Source of the DNA: an uncultured Halieaceae bacterium
GTDB taxonomy: Bacteria; Pseudomonadota; Gammaproteobacteria; Pseudomonadales; Halieaceae
Assembly: GCA_913031575.1 (NCBI GenBank)
Contig: CAJWEV010000017.1
Span: 1 to 40,488, forward strand
Reading direction: 5' to 3'
Length of the DNA stretch: 40,488 nucleotides
In this document: positions 33,257 through 40,488 of the stretch, one piece after another
How positions within the stretch are numbered: position 1 is the first letter of the stretch
How the letters are laid out: every line of letters begins with the position of its first letter
Position numbers and translations under genes: made by a program
Notes under the pieces: model-generated
The model's database searches: none
Seen by the model: the letters and a program-made list of their open reading frames with translations, nothing else
What the model was told of the DNA's origin: nothing

Positions 33257-34356
33257 CCGCCTCCGAGCATAGCGTGATGATTATGGCCGGCGGAACGGGT
33301 GGGCATGTTTATCCTGGGTTGGCAGTAGCCGCAGGGTTGCGGGCTAAAGGTTGGGATGTCTCCTGGATCGGGACTGCTCGAGGGCTCGAGGCGAGTGTTG
33401 TTCCGGCCAATCACATCGCCCTTCATACACTGAAAACGCTCGGTTTGCGGGGCAAGGGTATGGCCTCCAAGGTCAAAGGCGTCGCATCGTTACTGTGGGC
33501 GTGCTTACAGGCTCTGACGCTTTTGCTCCTTCATCGACCCAGTATCGTCATTGGGTTTGGTGGCTATGCTGCGGGTCCCGCAGGCGCCGTAGCCAGAGTA
33601 CTCGGTATCCCGTTATTGATTCATGAACAAAACGCAGTGGCCGGTACGACAAATCGACTCCTTGCTCGCCGAGCTGTGCGCGTAATGGCCGGTTTTGACG
33701 GCGCTTTCACTACTAGTATTGACGTTACTGTCACAGGCAATCCGTTGCGCGACGAACTCTGCGAGGTGACCGAAAAAGCCTATCCCACAGCGTCTTTCGA
33801 CATGTCTCGCCCTCTTCGTGTCGCCATTCTCGGTGGTAGTCAGGGTGCCTTGGCCTTAAACACCGGTTGCCCGCAGGCGTTCTCCAAGTTGTCAGCCGAT
33901 GAGCTGGCATACATTGACGTCAAGCATCAATGTGGCGTTTCTCATGTGGATATTACGGAAGAGTCATGGGCTCACGTTGGTGTGAGCCAGTACGAGGTCT
34001 TGCCATTCGTTGAGGACATGGCAGCGCTATATCACTGGGCAGATATTGCAATCTGCCGCGCGGGCGCGCTGACGGTAAGCGAGGTGGCTGTCACTGGGAC
34101 GCCCAGTTTGCTGGTACCACTCCCACAGGCCATCGATAATCACCAGATGAAAAATGCTGAGGCGTTGATGTCCGCGGGTGGCGCTAGCATCGTGCCCCAG
34201 GGTGAATTGGCCAGTGATGCTATTCCAATATTTCTCACGCAGATTCTGACGGATGCACCCGCACTGAAGCAGATGTCTGATGCCGCACGCGCTTGGTCGA
34301 AGCCTAACGCTACCCAGGACGTAGTCGCGATTGCGGAGGAGGTGGCCAATGGCTGA
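33253..34356 (+). CDS. murG: Lipid II synthase MurG (GlcNAc transferase)
   Basis: MurG transfers GlcNAc to lipid I, giving lipid II, on the cytoplasmic face of the membrane. The 367-residue GT-B protein has the first Gly-rich loop [14 protein letters not shown], the second [41 protein letters not shown], and the donor-site stretch [12 protein letters not shown], plus [14 protein letters not shown]. Overlaps ftsW and murC. Confidence 0.97.
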   Translation: MTASEHSVMIMAGGTGGHVYPGLAVAAGLRAKGWDVSWIGTARGLEASVVPANHIALHTLKTLGLRGKGMASKVKGVASLLWACLQALTLLLLHRPSIVIGFGGYAAGPAGAVARVLGIPLLIHEQNAVAGTTNRLLARRAVRVMAGFDGAFTTSIDVTVTGNPLRDELCEVTEKAYPTASFDMSRPLRVAILGGSQGALALNTGCPQAFSKLSADELAYIDVKHQCGVSHVDITEESWAHVGVSQYEVLPFVEDMAALYHWADIAICRAGALTVSEVAVTGTPSLLVPLPQAIDNHQMKNAEALMSAGGASIVPQGELASDAIPIFLTQILTDAPALKQMSDAARAWSKPNATQDVVAIAEEVANG

Positions 34357-35782
34357 AACCATCCTCACTCGTGAACCTATGATGCGGCGCATCCAGCGCA
34401 TCCACTTTGTCGGTATTGGCGGCTCTGGTATGAGCGGTATTGCCGAAGTTCTGGTCGGACTCAACTACACGGTGTCGGGATCTGATATTGCGGAGAGCTC
34501 GTCGGTGACACGACTGACAGGGCTGGGAGTCGACGTGTCTATTGGGCACAGAGCCTCCAATGTCGATTGCGCGGATGTGCTCGTGGTGTCATCCGCTATC
34601 AACGAGGCCAACCCAGAAATTAAAGCCGCGAGAGAGCAGCGAATACCGATTGTCCCCAGAGCGGAGATGCTAGCCGAGCTCATGCGCTATCGCTTCAGCA
34701 TTGCTGTGGCAGGGACACACGGAAAAACAACGACCACCAGTCTGATTGCGTCATTGATGGCCGAGGCGGGTCTGGACCCGACGTTTGTTGTTGGCGGCGT
34801 GCTCAACAACCTAGGCACCAATGCTCAGTTGGGCGCGAGCGATTACTTGGTTGTTGAAGCTGACGAGAGCGATGCCTCGTTTCTACATCTGCTGCCTATG
34901 ATGTCAGTCGTTACCAACGTAGAGCCCGACCACATGGAGCACTACGAGGGTGATGTGCGGTCTTATCACCAGGCGTTTATCGAGTTCCTTCACAACCTGC
35001 CTTTCTATGGTGTGGCGCTAGTGTGTCTGGATGACCCAGGTGTTCGCGAACTGCTGCCCAGTATTACCCGTCAGGTCGTGACGTATGGTTTTGCGGACGA
35101 TGCCGACTACCGACTGGAAGCACTGACATTCTCTGGTACTGAGAGTCATTTCACCTTAAATCGAAAGGCATTGGGTGATTCATTAACCATTCGCCTACCC
35201 ATGCCGGGTGCACACAACGCGTTAAACGCGGCGGCTGCTGTAGCGGTATGCTCAGAGCTGGGTGTCAGCAGTAATGCAGTCGTGCGCGGTTTGTCGAGCT
35301 TTGAGGGTGTGGGCCGGCGTTTCTCGATTCTCGGTGACATTAGCTGGGAGGGCGGAAAGGCCTTGTTGGTGGATGACTACGGTCATCACCCAACAGAGCT
35401 CAAGGCCACCATTAGTGCGGCCCGGGAGGCGTATCCCGATAAGCGCCTGATTATGGTGTTTCAGCCTCATCGTTACAGCCGCACGCGGGATTGCTACGAC
35501 GACTTTGTCGAGGTGTTATCGACCTTGGATGGACTCGTGCTTCTCGAGGTGTACGCCGCCGGCGAGGACGAAATTCCCGGTGCGGATAGTCGCTCGTTGG
35601 CGCGGAGCATTCGCCAAGCAGGATGGATTGATCCGGTATTGTTGAATGATAACAGTCAACTGCCGGTGCGCTTAGCTAAGTTCTTAGAAGATGGCGATGT
35701 GCTGATCATGCAGGGTGCGGGGAATATCGGTAGGTTGTCGAAGCTTCTGTCAGACGCAAAGTCTCTGGAGGTGTTGTCATGA
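34349..35782 (+). CDS. murC: UDP-MurNAc:L-Ala ligase MurC
   Basis: MurC adds L-alanine to UDP-MurNAc, the first peptide-stem step. The 477-residue protein has the N-terminal [17 protein letters not shown] nucleotide-binding loop, the ATP loop GTHGKTTTT (122-130), [26 protein letters not shown], and DDYGHHPTE. The ATG at 34349 is preferred because GGAGGAGG lies five bases upstream, though the frame extends six codons further. Overlaps murG by eight bases and ddl by four. Confidence 0.97.
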   Translation: MAETILTREPMMRRIQRIHFVGIGGSGMSGIAEVLVGLNYTVSGSDIAESSSVTRLTGLGVDVSIGHRASNVDCADVLVVSSAINEANPEIKAAREQRIPIVPRAEMLAELMRYRFSIAVAGTHGKTTTTSLIASLMAEAGLDPTFVVGGVLNNLGTNAQLGASDYLVVEADESDASFLHLLPMMSVVTNVEPDHMEHYEGDVRSYHQAFIEFLHNLPFYGVALVCLDDPGVRELLPSITRQVVTYGFADDADYRLEALTFSGTESHFTLNRKALGDSLTIRLPMPGAHNALNAAAAVAVCSELGVSSNAVVRGLSSFEGVGRRFSILGDISWEGGKALLVDDYGHHPTELKATISAAREAYPDKRLIMVFQPHRYSRTRDCYDDFVEVLSTLDGLVLLEVYAAGEDEIPGADSRSLARSIRQAGWIDPVLLNDNSQLPVRLAKFLEDGDVLIMQGAGNIGRLSKLLSDAKSLEVLS

Positions 35783-36702
35783 CCACTGACCTCCAAAACA
35801 TGAATTTGACGGTCCTTATGGGCGGCTATTCTGCTGAGAGAGAGATATCTATAAGGAGCGGCAATGCGGTGGCCGATGTGCTGGAGTCAGCGGGTGCTCG
35901 TATCACTCGTCTCGACACGGCTGCGAGAGGCTGGCACCGGGACCTACCCATTGAAACCTTCGCCTTCAATCTGCTTCACGGCGTTGGCGGTGAAGATGGT
36001 CAGATTCAGGAGCTACTCGAGTCCCTGGGGGTTCATTACTCAGGATCCGGTCCACTGGGTAGTGCACTGTGCATGGACAAAGCCAAAACCAAGCTCGTCT
36101 GGCAAAGCTTGGGTTTCCCCACGCCCGACTTCGAGATCATTGACGCGGAGAGCGATCTTGCCGCAGTGATCGATCGACTGGGCCCCGTATTTGTTAAACC
36201 GATCTCAGAGGGTTCATCCGTTGGCATGTCGAAGGCTCACGATGTGAGCTCGCTTGAGCGCGCTTTGGCCAAAGCGTCCGAATCAGGTGTAGCGGTGATG
36301 GCGGAGGCGCTGGTTCAGGGCGATGAATTCACGGTGGCCATTTTGCGTGGTCAGCCACTGCCGCCTATTAAGATTATCCCAGCATCGGACTTCTATGACT
36401 TCGACGCGAAATACGTGTTGGGCACTACCCGTTTCGAATGTCCGGCGCCCTTGGGTGAAGACGAGATATTGGCGCTTCAGGCCTTGGCGCTTGAGGCATT
36501 CGAGGCCTCGGGTGCTGAAGTATGGGGGCGTGTCGATCTTATGCGCGGCGCAAGTGGGTGGCAGTTGCTCGAGGTGAATACTGTGCCGGGGATGACCGAG
36601 CATAGCTTGGTACCGAAGGCTGCTGCGGCTGCCGGAATGTCATTTATCGACTTACTCAACGAGATTTACCTTGGCTCAATGGAGGTGCGTCGTGGCGCGT
36701 GA
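35779..36702 (+). CDS. ddl: D-alanine-D-alanine ligase Ddl
   Basis: Ddl joins two D-alanines for MurF. The 307-residue ATP-grasp enzyme has the substrate-binding [34 protein letters not shown], the [19 protein letters not shown] turn, [16 protein letters not shown], and the metal-ligand stretch [17 protein letters not shown]. The Tyr/Ser of YSGSG is D-Ala-D-Ala type. The length matches DdlB, the dcw-linked paralogue. Overlaps murC (ATGA) and ftsQ (11 bases). Confidence 0.96.
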   Translation: MTTDLQNMNLTVLMGGYSAEREISIRSGNAVADVLESAGARITRLDTAARGWHRDLPIETFAFNLLHGVGGEDGQIQELLESLGVHYSGSGPLGSALCMDKAKTKLVWQSLGFPTPDFEIIDAESDLAAVIDRLGPVFVKPISEGSSVGMSKAHDVSSLERALAKASESGVAVMAEALVQGDEFTVAILRGQPLPPIKIIPASDFYDFDAKYVLGTTRFECPAPLGEDEILALQALALEAFEASGAEVWGRVDLMRGASGWQLLEVNTVPGMTEHSLVPKAAAAAGMSFIDLLNEIYLGSMEVRRGA

Positions 36703-37474
36703 TAAATCACGAGCTCAGAAAGCACTCGCTGTCGGTCGGTGGCAGCGTTTTATGCGCGGTGTGAAGCGCATTCTGACCGTCGTTTCATTGATAACCATGG
36801 CGGGGCTTTTAGGTTTCGCCACCAAGCTTGCGACCGATAGGCCGGTTGAGGCTATTGCGATTACTGGCGAGATGCGCCATGTCGATCGACGTGATCTCGA
36901 GAGCGTCATCGCACCCCGAGTAGAGAGCGGATTCCTGCTTACTGACCTCGCGTCCATTCGCGAGGAAATCGAAACATTGCCCTGGGTGTATGGCGCCAAT
37001 GTGCGAAGAGAGTGGCCAGGGACGATCAGAGTTCACGTGACAGAACAGCAGCCAATTGCTCGCTGGGGCGACGCGGCTTACATGAATCAGCATGGTTTCA
37101 TCTTCGACGGTGAATCGATGGCACGATACGCCGAGCTACCCATGCTCTGGAGCAATCAGAGCAAGCCGCCGGTGCTGATCGAGCATTTCAAGTTATTACA
37201 AATGCTGCTGATGCCACATGGACTGGCAGTTGCCGCACTGAACGAGGATCGTCTGCGTCAGGTGAGTGCTGAACTTACCGACGGCACCGAGGTGCAATTT
37301 GGCGATAAGGATTTTGCACAGCGCGTGCGTCGATTCGCTGCCTTGCTCGAAAGTGAGGATTCCGCGAATTCGATTGCACGGATTGATTTTCGTTACGAGC
37401 GCGGCGCAGCGGTTTTGCGTCGGGAGCAGAGTTTTGCAGTGACCACAGTAGCGCGGGAGCAGGGAGGTCGGTAA
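36692..37474 (+). CDS. ftsQ: Cell division protein FtsQ
   Basis: FtsQ organises FtsL/FtsB and links early and late divisome proteins. The 260-residue bitopic protein has a basic cytoplasmic N terminus, one membrane helix (about residues 28-48), a POTRA domain (about 55-125, VEAIAITGEMRHVDRRDLE...GFLLTDLASIREEIETLPW, then VRREWPGTIRVHVTEQQPIARWG) and the FtsQ beta domain. GTG start with GGAGG six bases upstream, overlapping the end of ddl; an upstream in-frame ATG is less likely. Confidence 0.94.
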   Translation: MARDKSRAQKALAVGRWQRFMRGVKRILTVVSLITMAGLLGFATKLATDRPVEAIAITGEMRHVDRRDLESVIAPRVESGFLLTDLASIREEIETLPWVYGANVRREWPGTIRVHVTEQQPIARWGDAAYMNQHGFIFDGESMARYAELPMLWSNQSKPPVLIEHFKLLQMLLMPHGLAVAALNEDRLRQVSAELTDGTEVQFGDKDFAQRVRRFAALLESEDSANSIARIDFRYERGAAVLRREQSFAVTTVAREQGGR

Positions 37475-38709
37475 TGGCAGCAAATGAAGAAAAGCGAATG
37501 ATCGTCGGATTGGATATAGGTACATCCAAGGTTGTTGCTGTGGTTGGTGAAATCGAAGCCGATGGCACCATCGATATCGTTGGCATCGGATCACACCCTT
37601 CGAAAGGTTTGAAAAAGGGTGTTGTTGTCAATATTGAGTCGACCGTAAATGCCATTCAACGAGCGGTTGAAGAGGCGGAATTAATGGCTGGCTGTCAGAT
37701 TCACTCTGTCTATGTTGGCATCGCTGGTAATCACATCCGGTCGATGAATTCCCACGGCATTGTTGCTATCAAGGACCGTGAAGTTGAACGGGCTGACATC
37801 GATCGTGTCATTGACGCGGCGCAAGCAGTAGCCATTCCAGCGGATCAAAAAATCCTACACGTACTTCCACAGGAATATGTGATTGATAACCAGGGTGGCA
37901 TAAAGGAGCCACTGGGAATGTCAGGTGTTCGCCTGGAAGCGAAAGTGCACTTGGTGACCTGCGCAGAAACAGCGGCACAAAACATTGAGAAATGCATTCA
38001 ACGCTGTGGTTTAGAGGTGGATGCTATCGTTCTAGAGCAGTTGGCGTCGAGCTATTCAGTTATCACGGACGACGAGCGCGATCTCGGGGTATGTATGGTC
38101 GATATTGGTGGCGGCACGTCTGATATCGCGATTTTCACCGAGGGCTCCATACGTCACACCGGTGTCATTCCGATTGCGGGTGATCAGGTCACCAGTGACA
38201 TCGCAATGGCGCTTCGAACGCCAACGCAACACGCAGAGGAAATCAAAATCCGATACGCCTGTGCGCTTGCACAGCTCACGGGTCCGGACGAGACCATCAA
38301 GGTACCGAGCGTGGGCGATCGGCCACCGCGCGATCTGTCGCGTCAGTCCTTAGCTGAGGTGGTCGAGCCACGTTACGACGAGCTATTCACCTTGATTCAG
38401 GGGGAGATCCGGCACTCAGGCTTCGAGGAGCTGATACCGGCAGGCGTCGTATTGACGGGCGGCACCTCAAAGATGGAGGGCGTTGTGGAGCTCGCTGAGG
38501 AGATCTTTCACATGCCCGTGCGCGTAGGTGCGCCTCAGTACACACGAGGCATGCACGACATTATCCGCAATCCGATTTATGCAACGGCTGTGGGGCTGTT
38601 GTTGTCCGGTGCAAAAGAACTTCATGAGGGTGCGCAGCTCGCTGCGGGCCGTCAGAAGGCCAGCAGCATGCTGGGTGGGTTACGAAATTGGTTTGGCAGC
38701 AACTTTTGA
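37474..38709 (+). CDS. ftsA: Cell division protein FtsA
   Basis: FtsA is the actin-like ATPase that tethers FtsZ to the membrane. The 411-residue protein has IVGLDIGTSKVVAVVGEI (phosphate 1 loop), the 1C domain, VCMVDIGGGTSDIAIF (phosphate 2), GVVLTGGTSKMEGV (adenosine loop), and a C-terminal amphipathic helix ending GGLRNWFGSNF, the membrane-targeting sequence. The ATG overlaps the ftsQ stop (TAATG). ftsZ follows after 51 bp. Confidence 0.97.
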   Translation: MAANEEKRMIVGLDIGTSKVVAVVGEIEADGTIDIVGIGSHPSKGLKKGVVVNIESTVNAIQRAVEEAELMAGCQIHSVYVGIAGNHIRSMNSHGIVAIKDREVERADIDRVIDAAQAVAIPADQKILHVLPQEYVIDNQGGIKEPLGMSGVRLEAKVHLVTCAETAAQNIEKCIQRCGLEVDAIVLEQLASSYSVITDDERDLGVCMVDIGGGTSDIAIFTEGSIRHTGVIPIAGDQVTSDIAMALRTPTQHAEEIKIRYACALAQLTGPDETIKVPSVGDRPPRDLSRQSLAEVVEPRYDELFTLIQGEIRHSGFEELIPAGVVLTGGTSKMEGVVELAEEIFHMPVRVGAPQYTRGMHDIIRNPIYATAVGLLLSGAKELHEGAQLAAGRQKASSMLGGLRNWFGSNF

Positions 38710-38760
38710 TTTTCAGGGGAAAACCGGGAGACCGGACACTTTCAAACGGGGAGAAAGACT

Positions 38761-39921
38761 ATGTTTGAACTAGTAGACAATGCACCGCAAAACGCGGTTA
38801 TCAAAGTGATCGGTGTTGGCGGTGGCGGTGGTAACGCAGTCCGTCACATGATCGAGCATGACATTGAGGGCGTCGATTTTATCTGCGCGAATACTGATTC
38901 ACAGGCACTGGCAGATATCGACTCTAAGACGGTACTGCAGTTGGGTAACTCGATTACCAAGGGTCTGGGCGCAGGCGCAAATCCAGAGATTGGCCGCGCG
39001 GCCGCTTTGGAGGATCGTGACCGTATTGCCGAGGCTTTACAAGGCGCCGATATGGTATTTGTGACCGCCGGCATGGGTGGTGGTACTGGTACTGGCGGAG
39101 CACCAATCGTCGCTGAAGTAGCGCGTGACATGGGTATTCTGACGGTGGCCGTTGTGACACGTCCCTTCAGCTTTGAGGGCCGGAAGCGTCTGTCGGTTGC
39201 TGAAGAGGGCCTCAAGGAGTTGGAGCAGCATGTCGATTCGCTTATCACAGTACCTAATGAGAAGCTTCTTGAGGTCATGGGCAAGAGTACGAGCTTGCTC
39301 GATGCGTTTAAAGAGGCCAACGATGTACTGTTTGGCGCGGTGCAAGGTATCGCGGATCTCATCATCCGTCCTGGCATGATCAACGTCGACTTCGCGGATG
39401 TAAAAACCGTGATGTCGGAAATGGGTTCCGCCATGATGGGCACAGGCACGGCCACCGGTGAGGGTCGTGCGCGTGAGGCCGCTGAGCGTGCCATTAACAG
39501 CCCGCTCTTGGACGATATCGACCTGAGCGGTGCCAAGGGTCTTCTAGTGAACATCACTGCGGGACTAGACTTGTCACTGGGTGAGTTCTCGGAGGTGGGT
39601 GAGGCGATTGAAGAAATTGCCTGTGATGATGCGACAGTGGTTGTCGGAACCGTTATCGATCCGACAATGAGGGATGAGCTGAAAGTGACCGTAGTCGCGA
39701 CGGGTTTAGGCGTTGAACAGAGCCGTCCCCTACTTCAAAAGGTGGAGGCTGTCGCGCCAATGCGTGCAACAGCATCGACGACACCTGCCTATGAAGGGTA
39801 TGATCTCCCCCCCGCGAAACGCCAACGGGTTGCTGCCGGCGGGCAAGCGGTTGCGGCAGAGGAAAGTAGCGAAGAGGGATATTTCGATATTCCTGCGTTC
39901 TTGCGTCGCCAAGCTGATTAA
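38761..39921 (+). CDS. ftsZ: Cell division GTPase FtsZ
   Basis: FtsZ is the tubulin homologue that builds the Z ring. The 386-residue protein has VIGVGGGGGNAVRHM, the tubulin signature GGGTGTGG (106-113), the T7 loop NVDFADVKTVM, and the conserved C-terminal peptide YFDIPAFLRRQAD that binds FtsA and ZipA, after a short linker. A strong GGGGAG precedes the ATG. The gene is 51 bp after ftsA, so separate promoters are possible there but none is clear. Confidence 0.98.
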   Translation: MFELVDNAPQNAVIKVIGVGGGGGNAVRHMIEHDIEGVDFICANTDSQALADIDSKTVLQLGNSITKGLGAGANPEIGRAAALEDRDRIAEALQGADMVFVTAGMGGGTGTGGAPIVAEVARDMGILTVAVVTRPFSFEGRKRLSVAEEGLKELEQHVDSLITVPNEKLLEVMGKSTSLLDAFKEANDVLFGAVQGIADLIIRPGMINVDFADVKTVMSEMGSAMMGTGTATGEGRAREAAERAINSPLLDDIDLSGAKGLLVNITAGLDLSLGEFSEVGEAIEEIACDDATVVVGTVIDPTMRDELKVTVVATGLGVEQSRPLLQKVEAVAPMRATASTTPAYEGYDLPPAKRQRVAAGGQAVAAEESSEEGYFDIPAFLRRQAD

Positions 39922-39943
39922 GCTGGATGGCAAGATGGCTGGA

Positions 39944-39962
39944 AGAGAGCGGTGTGCTCTCT
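39944..39962 (+). other. Short hairpin between ftsZ and lpxC
   Basis: A perfect 7-bp stem (39944-39950 with 39956-39962) with loop GGTGT lies in the 71-bp ftsZ-lpxC gap. No T-tract follows, so it is not an obvious terminator; it may mark an mRNA processing or attenuation site. Confidence 0.4.
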
Positions 39963-39992
39963 GGGTGACTGCCCTCTGAAAAAGGCAAACGA

Positions 39993-40488
39993 ATGATACG
40001 ACAACGAACATTGCGAAACTCGATCAAGGCGACAGGTGTCGGCTTGCACACAGGCGAGAAGGTGTTGCTGACACTGTCGCCTGCGCCTGTGGACACGGGT
40101 ATTGTATTTCGTCGCACTGACCTGAGCCCCGCAGCCGAGATCCCCGCTCGAGCTGATCTGGTTGGTGAGACGACGTTATCGACTTGTCTCATTCATGAAG
40201 AGGCCCGCGTTTCGACGATTGAACACCTGCTTTCTGCCATGGCAGGCTTGGGTGTAGATAATGCGTATGTGGATGTGACCGCCCCTGAAATCCCCATCAT
40301 GGACGGTAGCGCGGCCCCTTTTGTCTTCCTGCTTCAGAGCGCCGGTATCGTCGAGCAACATGCGCCTAAGAAGTTTATTCGCGTGAAGCGAGAGGTCACC
40401 ATCACTGACGGTGATAAGAAAGCGACTTTCCTGCCGATGGAAGGCTTCAAAATTTCCTTTGGGATCGATTTTGATCACCCGGTCTTCA
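39993..40488 (+). CDS. lpxC: UDP-3-O-acyl-N-acetylglucosamine deacetylase LpxC, N-terminal part (cut by window edge)
   Basis: LpxC is the zinc deacetylase of the first committed step of lipid A synthesis. The visible 165 residues start [20 protein letters not shown] and include [20 protein letters not shown] with the catalytic Glu77 and zinc ligand His78, and the [11 protein letters not shown] segment. The second zinc-binding His pair lies beyond the window. lpxC follows ftsZ as in E. coli, where it is held to low levels by FtsH proteolysis; that part cannot be seen here. Confidence 0.96.
   Translation, partial: MIRQRTLRNSIKATGVGLHTGEKVLLTLSPAPVDTGIVFRRTDLSPAAEIPARADLVGETTLSTCLIHEEARVSTIEHLLSAMAGLGVDNAYVDVTAPEIPIMDGSAAPFVFLLQSAGIVEQHAPKKFIRVKREVTITDGDKKATFLPMEGFKISFGIDFDHPVF

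Noticed and set aside
38844-39557. A 237-codon open frame on the minus strand opposite ftsZ
   Set aside because: Antisense shadow of ftsZ; low-complexity Ser/Pro/Arg-rich product with no recognisable domain.
1-40488. CRISPR array, insertion sequences, prophage, toxin-antitoxin or defence genes
   Set aside because: No regularly spaced repeats, transposase, integrase or terminal inverted repeats were seen; every long gene is a core housekeeping gene.

Overview
The window is a stretch of core chromosome from a Gram-negative gammaproteobacterium. The evidence is a complete Lpt/Kds lipopolysaccharide transport and Kdo cluster, an LpoA lipoprotein, an SspA-SspB pair, a proteobacterial bc1 complex and a full dcw cell-wall/division cluster with meso-DAP-type MurE. 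Gene order follows the Pseudomonas/Cellvibrionales-like pattern (murA-hisG-hisD-degS/algW-nif3-zapG-zapE-rplM-rpsI-petABC-sspAB-diaA-yraN-lpoA-rsmI-rnpB-mraZ). I would guess a marine lineage such as OM60/NOR5 (Halieaceae), but the sequence alone does not prove it. No phage, insertion sequence, CRISPR array, tRNA or rRNA was seen.

Layout. (1) 1-6236, minus strand: yrbG-kdsD-kdsC-lptC-lptA-lptB, then rpoN, hpf and the first codons of rapZ. This unit links Kdo synthesis, LPS transport and sigma-54/ribosome hibernation. (2) 6388-10541, plus: mlaC, ibaG, murA, hisG, hisD. (3) 10544-15159: degS-type protease (minus), nif3 (plus), zapG (minus), zapE, rplM, rpsI (plus). (4) 15337-19104, plus: Rieske protein, a single-chain cytochrome b/cytochrome c1 fusion, sspA, sspB. 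(5) 19134-21861, minus: a divergent DiaA-like SIS protein, a decayed yraN remnant and lpoA; then rsmI (plus) divergent from lpoA. (6) 22784-23452: RNase P RNA with its terminator, an AT-rich spacer with a strong hairpin, then the mra promoter and MraZ operator repeats. (7) 23453-40488, plus: the dcw cluster mraZ-rsmH-ftsL-ftsI-murE-murF-mraY-murD-ftsW-murG-murC-ddl-ftsQ-ftsA-ftsZ and the start of lpxC. Almost every gene there overlaps the next by a few bases. The genes together cover muropeptide precursor synthesis, lipid II formation, septal polymerisation and crosslinking, and the Z ring.

The window is conservative, and I do not see a clearly new biological system. The best leads are: the petB-petC fusion; a yraN pseudogene with several frameshifts that still occupies its exact slot between lpoA and diaA; a Gln in place of Asn in the SXN motif of FtsI; mlaC standing alone without mlaFED/mlaB; absence of ptsN, hisC and dolP from their usual places; and a structured spacer between rnpB and mraZ. 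Coding density is very high (two convergent gene pairs are 2 bp apart) and several genes begin with TTG.
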